A stretch of DNA of 64,000 nt from Monosiga brevicollis MX1 (taxonomy: Eukaryota; Opisthokonta; Choanoflagellata; Craspedida; Salpingoecidae), in contig NW_001865071.1 in assembly GCF_000002865.3 (NCBI RefSeq), positions 333,478-397,477 on the forward strand. The letters are read 5' to 3'. Positions 11,772 to 25,320 of this stretch are shown one piece after another (position 1 is the stretch's first letter; every line of letters starts with the position of its first letter). The notes under the pieces are model-generated. The model was given only the letters and a program-made list of their open reading frames with translations, did no database searches and was not told the DNA's origin. Both the position numbers and the translations under genes were made by a program.

Positions 11772-14700
11772 TTACTTCTTGGCTGCTGGCTTTTTGCCGC
11801 GTTCCGTTTGCTTGACAGAAATTGACTTTTGAAGTTTGCTGCGGGCGAAACAAAACATTCATATTATGATGGCAGCCGACGTGTGTGTGTGCAATTTTTT
11901 TTTTTTTTTTTTTTTGCTGACTCGGCTGGAGTATAAACCGATCCACGCATGAACGTACTTGGCTAGCTGAGAGTGGCGTTTCTGTTCAGTGCTTGACCGT
12001 TGAGGACCCGATGCAGCACGCAAAACACCTGGCGTGATTGACACATGAGAAGAGGGAGTTGAGGCACACCCTGATTGATTGCTCAAGTCGAAGGCAACAG
12101 GTGTAGGGCATTCCACGTGCAACGCACGCACACTTACCATTTTCAATGTATCGTTGCGCTGGCGTGCGAGGGTTGTGTTGTCTTTGAACGCTGGTCACAT
12201 CGCCATCACCCTCAATGGCCGCCACGAGGTCGTCCAACTCAGTGGCCGGGGCTGCGGGCCGCCCTGATCCTCCAAGTCGATGGCCTGACGTGTTTTTGCC
12301 TGACGTGTTCTTGCTCTGAGCTTCCTTGGGGCCCTTGTTCTTGCTCTTGCTCTTGCTCTTACCCTTGCCCTGGCCTTGGCTTTGGCTTTGGCTTGCAGCT
12401 GTGTGGCGTGATGTGGCCTTGTTGCCGGCCCGACCTTCACCAGCTGCATGCAGGCTTGCGCTTTCCTCTGTGCGCGCACGCTGGGCAGCCAGTCGTTCAG
12501 CTCGCTCACGCAAGACCCGCTGAGCGTCTGTTTCCGGCTCATCTTCATCCTCTTTGGCGGCTGGATTTGTTCTGCCAACGGCCGCATCTGTCTGCGGCGC
12601 AGTCGTCTTGACCTGGGCTGGAGTAGCATCAGAGTCGATGACCGACGGTGAGGAGCTCACCGAGGATTCATTCAAGGAATCCTCGCTGTCCTCGAAACTC
12701 GGGCTGGCCGTCGCTTGCTCTATTGAAGTTGCTTGCTGCGCGTCACTGGCTAGCTTGGGGGGCGGAGCAGGGTTCAAAAAGAGATCCAGGGCCGCCTGGG
12801 TCTTTGCGATCAAAAGCTGACGATGGGCTCGGGTGCCTGTCTTGGGGTCGACCTTGCCCACGTCGCGGCTCATCGTGGCAAACCCATGCTGTTCACAGGC
12901 GACGTGAAGCAGGCGGCGTTCATAGCTCGACAGCTTGGTAGATGCCTGCCACACCGCGTGTTGACCCAAGTAGGACTCCACCTTGGGCCAAACGTCGGCT
13001 AAAAATGCCTCGTCTGCCGCTGCTGCAGCGGCAGACACAGCTGCTGGATCTCCACGGGATGCCTCAATCTGGCTTCTGTCACGCCGACCCGAGGGGGCCT
13101 TAACACCTGCGCTTTGGCTCTGATGCACTATGTCCACACCAGGCAAGTCGGCAAACTCGCGTGCACTGGACACGGAAGCAAACTCAAAGAGGTAATCAGT
13201 AAGTGCAGCCAGATGCGTTTCGGCCGAAATGGTGCGGCTGTCGCCGACTAAGAAGCAGTGTCGCCGCGCGCGCGTCACAGCCACATTCATTCGTCGAAAG
13301 TCACTCAAAAAGCCAATGTTACAGTCTGGATTGGAGCGCACCATGGAGATGCAGATGGCCTCCTTTTCGCGCCCCTACAAAGCCAAAGCAAACGGCCGTC
13401 AGTCTAAACCTGCGCAAAGCTTCGTACTACACGCTGGGCACATGCCCTACACAGATCCGTGATTTTGCGACCAAACACACAATTCGGCACTTCGAACCTG
13501 AAAACCATCCACAGAGAGGACCTCAATTTCCGAGGAAAGGCCAGCCTCGCGGAGACGACCGCGGATTGTCTCCACTTGCATGTTGTACGGCGTAATCACG
13601 CCAATCTCAGAAGGAGGAACGCCCAGCTCCACGAGCTGCTGCACGTGGTGCACCACAATGGCGGCTTCGGCCTATCCAACGCGTACAAAATACCAGGAGG
13701 GAACTGAATAGAGACAACTTGTAGATCAAAAAAAAAAAAAATATCATAATAAAAACAATAAAAATAAGGCTACAAGGCCTTGTGGCCGTTACGTGACGTA
13801 CCGTGTTGTATTTTGACAGGTCATCTTCCCCCACCGCCTCGTACAGACTGCAACCCGATGTATCAACAAAGTGGAGCGGCACCTCCGTCAGCTGTGTTAT
13901 GGTGATCGGTGGCGGTTCATGAGCCATGGCGAAGACAGGGCCCAGGCAAAGAGGAGCAACATGGCCAAACCTCATCGGCTTGCACGTTTGGCAGCATGGC
14001 AAGAGTGTGGCCCATGACACTGGCATCAGCGCGCAACCGAGACTCGTAAAACTGCGATGATGACCAGCCTTGTATGCATGCGTGCATTCGATACTACCGG
14101 ACCAGTCACGGAATGCCCGGAGGAAACGATGAGATACTCAAAGCCAATACATCGCCCATTGGGCAAGAAATCGTCCAAACATTCAAAGCGCACCTGTGTA
14201 TCGAGCATGCAAACTGTTTCCCCGCCGCAGACAGATAGGACACGTTCAAGGAGCGTGTAAGCCAGGCCTTGCTTGGCTGCCTCCTTTGATGTGACTGTTG
14301 GAGGTAGCTGCCAGTGATCACCAGCCAAAACCATCCTGTTTGCTCGCGTGAAATAAATAGGCCGGTCACGTCAGATGAAGTGAAGCATCACCAAATCTCA
14401 GGCGCATCAAGAAACAATGATGTTTGTGCCGGCCAGACGAGTGTGCACGCAGGCACCTACTTGCGCGCGTGTATGAGCGCACTCCAACATGCCACCTCCA
14501 GTGCTTGACCCGCCTCATCCACGATGACCACGTCAAAATGCTCTACAATGCCATGGTGGTCGGTCAGCGCGGCGAGCAGGTTGCATAGCCAAGCGTCAGA
14601 GCAACGACCCATTCTGAGTGGGCTGCACAACGCCGCACCTTTGGGCAAATGCTTCAAGGAGCCGCTGGCTGATACGGTGGTTGTGGTGCCCAGTACCACC

Positions 14701-16950
14701 TGTGCGGCACGAAGGACCTGGGTAATTCCCTTATGCTGGTATTCGCGCAATTCCTTGCCTGCGAGACAGCGCCCCACAAACGAACGTCCATCATTACATG
14801 TTCTGCTTGCAATGCGAGCCGGCTGGCTATTCTGGATACTGGGTAAATGCTACGGGCCGGCAATAAAGCGGGTGCCTACGTAAAGTTTTCAGCTCAGCAG
14901 CATGGCCCCGCCGTGCACTACGCGGTCCTTTTTGCAGTCCTTTGACGGCTTGGGTAATGTCCTCGCGAATGCCTCTAAGTAAAATGCAACGGGAAAATGG
15001 GAAAATGTTGCTTGTCACTTGAGCATTGGGTGTCGTCGAGAGCTTGAGAACACGACGAGCCATGACCTACTGTGTGACTTCAGCTACGTCACTGCGTTCG
15101 AGAACGGCATCCAGGGCATGCTCTTGGACCTGCGGCAGCAACCGAGCTGGGTGGCCTAGGCGCACAAGTTTGATGCCCTGCCACCATCACATTGAGACGT
15201 TGAGCCTGTTTTTGTTTGTTTCTTGTGAACCCTCACCGCAACCAAAGCCATGGACGCTTGGCGAGGTCATGCGGAATGAGATTGCAGCGACTCAAGAAGC
15301 TACAAACCTTGGTTTGGGCCAATTTTAAAGCAATGTTATCAATCGCCATATTGCTGGGGGCTGCGACGAGCACCTTCAGCCCCTGTCGCACGCATTGATG
15401 GATGAGCTCGACCACAGTGGTTGTCTTGCCCGTGCCTGGAACAGAGGGAACAAACGAAAGAACCACATCCCCCCGGGGGTGAATGACACGACATGAACCA
15501 TTTAGAGCAAAGCAACGAGCGTGTAATGGCAAATTTGGCCCTCAAAAGAAGGACTCTTTACCGGGTGGACCGTGGATCAGAGAGATGCCCTGGCTCAAAA
15601 GTGCAAAGCGCACGGCTGCACGCTGCGAGTCGTTTAGGCCTGGGTTGACAAATGATAGCTCAGGATCCGAGGGGCGGGGTGTCGCCGATTGAGTAAGTTG
15701 CTGGAGATTTTCTTTGTTGTAAAGGCGGGTGGCGTTGAGAGCCCCTGGCCATTCTGGGTCAGTCATCAGATTCAGCGTACTACAACCATCAAAGGTCCGC
15801 AGTCATACAAGCATGAAGGGCGGTTGGTGTGAGAAAAAAGAGGCAAGGTTTCAGCGCATGTCACCAGATTCGTTGCACTGGAGAAGAGGAGGTGTTGCTG
15901 GCGGGCATCTCTATGTATCTCTAGACTAAACGCACAGCATCATACGGCGATAGGTGACTGTGTTGGAGAGCTTGTAAAGAAGCAAATTGTTTGCCGTTTG
16001 AACATCAGCAAAACCATCATCATCTGTGTCTGCTTCAAATGCCACGCGAATCGTGCGCCCTAGCAAGTTCAGAGAACAAGGATGAGGGCCGCGTGGTCGG
16101 GGAGACAGCCAAGCTTAATGGCCGGCTGCACACGGTGGTCTTAGTGTGCAGGTAGGACTGCAACCACTCTGTGCAAGGTCAGACAAACGAGGACCGGCCG
16201 CTAGTGTTCCGGTCAGTAGAAAATGACTGAGGCTCTGCTTGCAGAGACCTACCATCAACAGCGGTCACGACGCCCGTGGCAAGCGTTTTCTCCGGCTCGT
16301 TGGATCGAGCCACGGCTGTCAGATCGCCGGGACTGGAACCAGCAAAGCCGCACGTTGTGTCAATGAGGTGACTCCAAGCCAACAGAAGGCACGGACGTGT
16401 GCTTGTGGGACGAGGCATACCTAAACTTATGCGCTGGGAGGCCATTGCTGGTGGGAGGTGATAGCAGCCAGTCAGCACTGGTGGTGTAGATCAACCCAAA
16501 GCGTGTTCCGAAGATAGTTGGCTTTCATCTAGCATGCCCACACTGACCGATCATCCGGGGTAGTGGCAGCAGCGCTGCGCCCAAAGCGCACAATGAAGCG
16601 GCCATTCATGCCAGTGCGCCCATCCTCCATTGCTAAACGACGCACGACGAGACCGGCTGCCTCGAGTCGCTTGATGTTATCCCGACGCAAGGGCTCCACT
16701 GCCTGCCCATAGGGATTTGGCAAATTTGTGCGATACAACGCGACGGGTACCAATGAGCTCTTCCCAAGCTCTTGCACCAGACTAGGGAAAGAGGGCCAAC
16801 CCGACAAACCTCGGCCTCAGCTTTCTGCTCCATTGCCAACAGGCTGCGCTGCCTCTGGAGCCAGTCGTCCAACGAGGCCACGTCTGACTTGCCCGGGGTT
16901 GCCGACCCGGCAGCCCCGCTGCTTGATCGGGAAGGAGCCATTCCAGCCAT
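11772..16950 (-). CDS. IGHMBP2/SMUBP-2-like superfamily 1 helicase with R3H domain
   Basis: Eighteen exons from 16810-16950 down to 11772-11838 close in frame at 1,059 residues (human IGHMBP2 is 993). Helicase motifs are intact: [10 protein letters not shown] (Walker A, split by an intron), APSNMAIDN (Ia), [11 protein letters not shown] (DEXX box as DEAG), [10 protein letters not shown] (III), QYRMH (IV), VDGFQGREKE (V) and [10 protein letters not shown] (VI). The N-terminus ([20 protein letters not shown]) matches the family start, and [11 protein letters not shown] lies in the 1B region. An R3H domain follows the helicase ([18 protein letters not shown]), then a long Ala/Ser/Lys-rich linker. 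The family tail GVLRAASG...QLANKL is kept, but the AN1 zinc finger that precedes it in human is absent. The human protein is a 5'-3' helicase tied to ribosomes and tRNA; a similar role is inferred. Exon 16421-16447 is only 27 nt. Confidence 0.9.
11896..11916 (+). repeat. Poly-T run
   Basis: About 20 T residues on the plus strand, inside an intron near the 3' end of the helicase gene. Confidence 0.9.
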
Positions 16951-17470
16951 GATGCCCTCCCTATTCTCTTGCGCTTCGTCCAACGATGCCCTCCCTCCGT
17001 CGTTCGTGCTTCAACATCAAAAAAATATAAAAAAAAAAACTGCTTGTGACAACTTTGTGTCTGTCTATGTCTTTGTGTGTCTTGATGTCTTTGGTGATTG
17101 ATGTCTGATGTCTGGTCTAGGGTTTGGGTGTATCTATGTCTTGGTGTCTTTGTGTCTCTGTGTCTCTGTGTCTCTGTATCCCTGTGTCTCTGTATCTCTG
17201 TGTCTCTGTGTCTCTGTGTCTCTGTGTCTCTGTGTCTCTGTGTCTCTGTGTCTCTGTGTCTCTGTGTCTCTGTGTCTCTGTGTCTCTGTGTCTGTGTCTT
17301 TGAGTCTCAATGTCTCGGTGTCTCGGTGTCTCGGTGTCTCAGCCAGCCGTTAAGAATGGACGTGCGCTCGGATAGGGATACACATCTGGATGTAGCAAGT
17401 GAGATTGTTTCGAATCAATGTCATCGGGGCGCGATGGCCCAAAACGAAGCGCTCAGCGCCACAGAACGAA
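16951..17470. other. Intergenic region with TGTCTC minisatellite
   Basis: The spacer lies between the 5' end of the helicase gene and the 3' end of the TM2D3-like gene (both minus strand). Most of it is a (TGTCTC)n array; the rest holds no recognisable gene. Confidence 0.7.
17146..17340. repeat. (TGTCTC)n hexamer minisatellite
   Basis: About 30 tandem copies of TGTCTC with scattered variants (TGTATC, TGTCTT, CGGTGTCT toward the right end). It lies about 200-390 bp upstream of the helicase start codon. On the plus strand it reads as a false Cys/Val/Ser-Leu protein. Confidence 0.95.
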
Positions 17471-18744
17471 TTAGGCGTTGACAAGCAAATCATTACCATG
17501 CAAGCCGCCCAACGCCGCAAGGGCGGCATCAACCAAACCCCAGACCCCGAGCCCCGAAAAGCTGAGGAGCTTGAAAACGCCAAATCCTGCGTTGCCCAAA
17601 TAGAAGCGATCACCGCCGAATCCACCCAAAAAAAGGCTGGGCAGATGCAGATATCCGTGAGCCAAAAAAAAGGCCGCCGTCAATGAATTCACATGTCAAG
17701 CATGGACACCAACGTTCGTACCTGTAGAGAAAAGCGGTGCTTTGATGCCGGCCATCCGACCAGTTGCAAGCCCGATTCTTGGCGTATTGCCGAGAACCTA
17801 AAACCAAAATCAAGTTTCACCCAGCACTGTTACGTCACGGAAACCCCTCTGGTTGGCGCAGAAGAAGCAAGTCCAGAGATAGAACACCATACTGGACGGG
17901 ATGAGATGATCGGGACCACTCACCAAGGCAAAAGTGCTCAGGATGTGGCACACACTGGGCCAGGTACCGAGATTGAGGGTTGTACGACTACAACAAGCGG
18001 CCAAGCGACAAAGAAAGGGTTGAGCCAATCAGGTGGCCACAACCATGGATCATGGAAAAGACAGTGTTAACCCTTTCTTCTGCACTCAACCGCCCTCGAT
18101 AAATTGGCCGGGTAAACCGGCTGCATGTTGACAGCGGAAGCTCGAGCGTCACATACATCGCAATCAGAGCTGTTGGTACATTGATAGGCCTGACGCTGAT
18201 AGCAGTATTGGCAGGTTGTGTTGCGCTCAAAAGAGCGTGGGCCCTGCGAGTGGGACGGAATTGGACGTGTGCGATCACATGAGCTTCTGCTCCCCTTTGA
18301 TCAAGGAGATCGATGGCATGAACATAGGCCCGAGCACGCACCCGACAGGGGATGCCTTCGTGGCGCACGGTGCAGTTGAGGCGGATGCTTCGACCGTATG
18401 AGCAGTTGTGCCATACATGGGCAATGCTCATGCCATTAAAGGTACAGTCGAGGCACGATGGACGCAGGCTGGAGCAGGCCATGAATTCGTCGGCCACACA
18501 GACCGACGCCTGCTTGCCCACAACGTCCAAGAGCATGTCAAGCAAAGAGCGAGTGAGCACTTTGCCCCTCGATCGGAAAGCCAAAAAGGAGCTGCCACAA
18601 CCCACACACCAGCTGTTCCGAGGTCACGCGTGGCATGGTCCAATTGGCTTGCGCGCTTGCCAGGTCGCTGATCAGGCTTAGGACAACCAAGCCAAGCAAG
18701 ACGTTTGCTGTCTTGCGCGAACCCATAAAGCACGACCGCGCCAT
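17471..18744 (-). CDS. TM2 domain-containing protein, TM2D3 (almondex)-like
   Basis: Five exons (18610-18744, 18342-18509, 18072-18243, 17722-17797, 17471-17636) close at 238 residues; animal TM2D3 is about 250. A signal peptide ([18 protein letters not shown]) leads a Cys-rich ectodomain with [27 protein letters not shown] and QCTNSSDC, which track the TM2D3 pattern (CIDC..CTYG, MTCRFCWQ, ECTNSTSC). CNWSDG follows, then the TM2 hairpin: [14 protein letters not shown] with the conserved DRF between the two helices, then [15 protein letters not shown]. In animals TM2D proteins support Notch-linked processes and phagocytosis at endomembranes; their exact activity is unclear. The ectodomain has a short insert (GMSIAHVWH) after the first CxxC. 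The acceptor of exon 2 is the least certain border. Confidence 0.87.
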
Positions 18745-18882
18745 CCTGCCGCCGCCGCGCGCTCTGGTTGAGCCTTGAAATTCTCCGAAAAGCAGTCCAC
18801 AAAGCACATGTTACGCCACCCCATAGAGCGCCTCCCCTCCACTACTAATACTACTCCTCCTCCTCCTCCTCCTCCCTCTCGT

Positions 18883-18884
<2 letters not shown>

Positions 18885-18928
<44 letters not shown>
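18885..18928. repeat. (CA)n microsatellite
   Basis: About 22 CA units, 140 bp upstream of the TM2D3-like start codon. Confidence 0.95.
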
Positions 18929-18929
<1 letters not shown>

Positions 18930-19027
18930 GCGGACTCTTCCTCTAGCTCTCACACCCGCCGTCGCCGCCAGCACCCCAGCACCCGTTCAAATGAAGGAAA
19001 ATGTAAAGTAACTCCCGTATTTAAAAT

Positions 19028-19034
19028 CTCTCTC

Positions 19035-19075
<41 letters not shown>

Positions 19076-19225
19076 CCAAATCTCTCTCTCTCTCTCCCAA
19101 ATCTCTCTCTCTCTCTCCCAAATCTCTCTCTCTCTCTCTCAAATCTCTCCCAATCTCTCAAATCTCTCCCAATCTCTCTCTCTCAAATCTCCCTCAAATC
19201 TCTCGTCTCTCTCTCTCTCTCATCT
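19028..19225. repeat. Degenerate CT-rich array with TCTCAAA/TCCCAAA units
   Basis: Nearly 200 bases of pyrimidine-rich repeat in which CT runs are punctuated by CCAAAT or TCAAAT at near-regular spacing, upstream of the GPI gene. Confidence 0.9.
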
Positions 19226-19688
19226 CTTTTTGTCTTCTCCCTCTAAAATTAAAAATTACATCCGGATGCGCATAACATCATGTTGGAACTCTCTGGTTGT
19301 GTGTGGCGAGATGACGACATTTTTTTTTTCTCTCTCGTCTGCCACTGACTCACACACGCTCACACGGCAGGACGGACGAACGGACGCAGCGACTGGCTGG
19401 ACTCCAGAACTACAAAACTGTGCTGTACGTCAGTGCACACGGGCGTGCGCTGTGGCCACGCTTGGCTTTGTTCGAGAAGGGAATCGGGAGTCAGAAACCG
19501 GCACCATATCGCTTTGAAAAACTCGTTTCGATTGGGATGGAACAGGGCTCCATGGCGCGCGACTCTGGGCGTGCACAGTGGTTTACTCACCAATGGCGAC
19601 GCTATCTTGGCATAGACTGCTTTGTATTTACTTGAGCTGAGATTGCTTTTATTCTTTGACTTGATTTTCATCCATCACCAACATCATC

Positions 19689-22742
<3,054 letters not shown>

Positions 22743-22892
22743 ATGCGCCCTTTGAGCTTTCAAAGCTCAGCATCAGCTCGGCGCAAACCGCATGCTAGGA
22801 TCAAGTCCGTTCTCCAACGCCGTGATGCCTGACACTGGAGCTGTCCTGCGTGAAAAAAAGAAAAGTATTGATTTTGATTGGATGTACAGTCA

Positions 22893-23152
22893 TCGAGTGG
22901 GGAGGCGGGCCGTTGCTGCCCTTTTTCGGTGCTTGTCATGACATCTTGAGAAAAGGTTGAAATTGTTTCACGAAATCGATTCTATCTGTGTGCTTTGGCC
23001 AACATCGTACTGAATGGATTTGGTTTCTGAGGCACATGGGATAGTGCTACGCATGACAGAACCGGAGGTTTACGCAAATGGGAAAGGCTGCAGGGGGTCT
23101 CTGCCCGTCTCTGTTTGTGAGGCTACGTTTCTTGCAAATTCAACACCTATAT
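22893..23152 (+). repeat. Left 260-bp direct repeat
   Basis: Starts TCGAGTGGGGAGGCGGGC and ends CAACACCTATAT. It has a same-orientation copy at 25321-25580 with no length difference and about four substitutions by eye. It begins about 150 bp after the GPI stop codon. Confidence 0.95.
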
Positions 23153-23418
23153 CGTCCAGGCTGGGGAAGCTCCGACGCCAGAAATGCTCTTGGAGATGAC
23201 GGACGGGAAGGACGTTGACCGGGTCTGTTGCAGGGATTCACGTCAACAACCATTGGGGAGGGGGGCAGGTATCAAGACGTGCGAGGGCAAAGTGGGGACG
23301 GCTCTCAAGAGAAGCAATATTGGTTGTGTGGCCGGTGGTGCAGGGACAATGCAAGGGTAAGTAGAAGAACTCGCAAGGGAGAGTAGGGAAAAGGTGCTGC
23401 TGCGCAAGAGACAATGTA

Positions 23419-25110
23419 TCAGTTCCCTGCCGTCTTCCGGATCTCCTCGAGAACGCAGATGAATTTCTTCCGATCTCCCGGTGACTTCCTAATGTACTCC
23501 TTCACAGTCTCATCAGGATACTTCTGCATCATCGTAATCAGGTCATTCTGGCGATCGCGGATGTCATCTTCATCCGCTACCACATTTGAGGCTAGAAGAC
23601 GGCACTTCAGGCGTTCAATGGCGCGTCGAGCTGCCGCCATCGCACGAGTTGATATCACTGTCTGAGCGGCACCGGCCATTGAGGCGTGTGCACCAGTCAA
23701 AGCATAGCCGGGAACGTGAATCAAGTTGGCCAGGTTGGCAGCAGAGTTGAGGAAGGGTACGGAAGCCAATTCCACGTTGTCCTCCTCACCCCTGGACACA
23801 AGCCCGGAGACGAGGCAGTACTTCTCAAGCTTTGGGGCTACCTTGATGGTGAAGTTGCTTTGCACATGTTGAAACCACTTCCAAGCGGCCTTCACGGGCC
23901 TAAAGTCAGCAGTTTCCGGGGTCTTCTTTGAGCTAGCAGCGAGGCGGTACATGCTGAATGTCAGACCGAGCACGATTGGCATGCGCGGTGGCAATTTGAA
24001 ATCTTGGTGCGCATCATCTCGGCTTGCCCGCGCAATGCTCGATTGGCACCACCTGGGCAAGAATTCGCCCAGATGCGCAATGGCCAGGTTGCTGTAGAAG
24101 TCCGGGCTGCACGGCACAATCAAGTAATTGGCAAGGGTAACCAACAGCTCGTTGACGATCGATCGGCTCGGGCTCAGATCAAGGATGATGAAATCGAATG
24201 GTTCTTCTCCCTGGGCACGCTGGATCTGGCGCAGCAGGCCAGCAAAGCACCCAACAATGTTGTCGGCCGCAGAAACCGCCTCGCGGCTGCCAATGGCAGT
24301 GGAAATCTTCAGCTCAAAGTTGTGCGTGTCCGGATGCCCACCGAGCAGAAAGAGCTTCTCCGGAACGTCAGGCAGCTTAGTTCGCCATTCTTCATTTTGC
24401 ACAAACTGATTGCGCTTGCAGACTTGAAACACATCCGTGCAGAGCTGCGTCTGGACGCGCTCATTCAAGCCAAAGTGTTGTTGCTGTTGCGCGCTCCCAA
24501 GAAGTGGGGAGCAAGCAGCAGCTAAATTGCATCGGCGCGTGCTCTCCTGGTGGTAAAAGGCATGCATGGGATCATCGATCCGTTCATCTCCATCGTAATG
24601 CTCGAGGAGAAACTCAAAGCCCGGGTCAACCAGAAAGCCGGTCAAGTTGCACTGCGGATCGGCGTCCACAAGGAGAACCTTCTTTCCGCTGTCGGCCAGC
24701 GCCCATCCCAGGCTCGCGGTCATGGAGGTCTTCCCAACACCACCCTTATGGTTGTACATCGCGATGATCTTGCCCTTGTTGAGCAGGTCTTCCGGAGCTG
24801 AGGCTGAGGCCGCGGCTGGCGATGCGGTGGTGGCTGCTCGAGTAATGCGCTTTGCAGGGCCTTCCACTCCATCGGCATGGCCCATGGGCCGCTTGGCGCT
24901 GTTGTTGGCAGACATAACAGACATAATGTCAGAGAAAGCGTGGTGTAACGCGGAAGGGCGGTGGAAGGTGATGGTGGTCGTGGAAGGGCGGTGGTCGAAA
25001 GGCCGAGGTCTGCAGCTGTCACGGGAACCGTTCGCGTAGAGAAGCAGATCTCTGATGAGAGCTTTTCGGGAAGGCAGGGAAAATGCCACCCAAAGAACAT
25101 CGATTGACAT
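23419..25110 (-). CDS. ParA/Soj-family (MinD-like) partition ATPase, intronless
   Basis: One uninterrupted frame of 563 residues in a region where genes of this size carry many introns. The ATPase core begins near residue 110: KIIAMYNHKGGVGKTSMT is the deviant Walker A with signature Lys (about 122-128), VDADPQCNLTG is the A' motif (about 149-157) and FDFIILDLSPS is Walker B (about 305-315). In bacteria such ATPases move plasmids, chromosomes or large complexes with a ParB-type partner; no ParB is visible nearby. Residues 1-62 are low-complexity, and a second start at Met63 (24924) would give 501 residues. That region (SAKRPMGHA, GPAKRITRA) has a nuclear-localisation look. Insertions between A' and Walker B (DDPMHAFYHQES) and a Lys-rich C-terminus are not typical of bacterial ParA. 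Origin by transfer is inferred. Confidence 0.85.
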   Translation of the reverse strand: MSIDVLWVAFSLPSRKALIRDLLLYANGSRDSCRPRPFDHRPSTTTITFHRPSALHHAFSDIMSVMSANNSAKRPMGHADGVEGPAKRITRAATTASPAAASASAPEDLLNKGKIIAMYNHKGGVGKTSMTASLGWALADSGKKVLLVDADPQCNLTGFLVDPGFEFLLEHYDGDERIDDPMHAFYHQESTRRCNLAAACSPLLGSAQQQQHFGLNERVQTQLCTDVFQVCKRNQFVQNEEWRTKLPDVPEKLFLLGGHPDTHNFELKISTAIGSREAVSAADNIVGCFAGLLRQIQRAQGEEPFDFIILDLSPSRSIVNELLVTLANYLIVPCSPDFYSNLAIAHLGEFLPRWCQSSIARASRDDAHQDFKLPPRMPIVLGLTFSMYRLAASSKKTPETADFRPVKAAWKWFQHVQSNFTIKVAPKLEKYCLVSGLVSRGEEDNVELASVPFLNSAANLANLIHVPGYALTGAHASMAGAAQTVISTRAMAAARRAIERLKCRLLASNVVADEDDIRDRQNDLITMMQKYPDETVKEYIRKSPGDRKKFICVLEEIRKTAGN

Positions 25111-25151
25111 AATATGATGTGAAGCTGCTATCCAAATGCTCGTGAAATCAA

Positions 25152-25257
25152 AAGCAAACTCACAAATGTTACAAGCAAATTCACAAATGTCACAAGCAAA
25201 ATGTCACAAGCAAATGCTCACGCAAGCAAATTCACCACACGATCACGCTCAAGCAAA
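25152..25257 (+). repeat. Six AAGCAAA direct repeats (iteron-like)
   Basis: AAGCAAA occurs at 25152, 25173, 25194, 25208, 25224 and 25251, inside larger units such as ACAAGCAAATTCACAAATGT. Spacings are 21, 21, 14, 16 and 27 bases. The array lies 42-147 bp upstream of the ParA-type start codon, so it could be promoter sites or a binding array for the product or a partner (inference). Confidence 0.85.
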
Positions 25258-25320
25258 TTCTACCCCTTTTGAAAGGTTGCGGAGTAGTGTATCCTGTGCT
25301 GCTTCGCAGTGAGCCGGACG

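Larger units (their letters stand above)
18745..19688. other. Divergent intergenic region, repeat-rich
   Basis: Between the TM2D3-like start (minus) and the GPI start (plus). It contains (CCT)n, (CA)n at about 18885-18928 and a long degenerate CT/TCTCAAA array at about 19028-19225. The rest (19230-19688) shows no gene. Confidence 0.75.

Noticed and set aside
12195-12629. Arg/Ala-rich frame antisense or out of frame within the helicase linker
   Set aside because: Shadow of the Lys/Ser/Gln-rich coding region in another frame.
17146-17340. CRISPR-like array
   Set aside because: Pure tandem hexamers without unique spacers; a minisatellite.
17098-17481. Cys/Val/Ser-Leu repeat protein
   Set aside because: Translation of the TGTCTC minisatellite.
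23419-25110. Bacterial contamination of the assembly
   Set aside because: The gene is joined by continuous host-like sequence on both sides and carries a non-bacterial basic N-terminal extension; transfer or insertion fits better, though only reads can settle it.
25152-25257. CRISPR-like array at the AAGCAAA repeats
   Set aside because: The repeat is 7 bases and the spacers are variable in length and related to each other.
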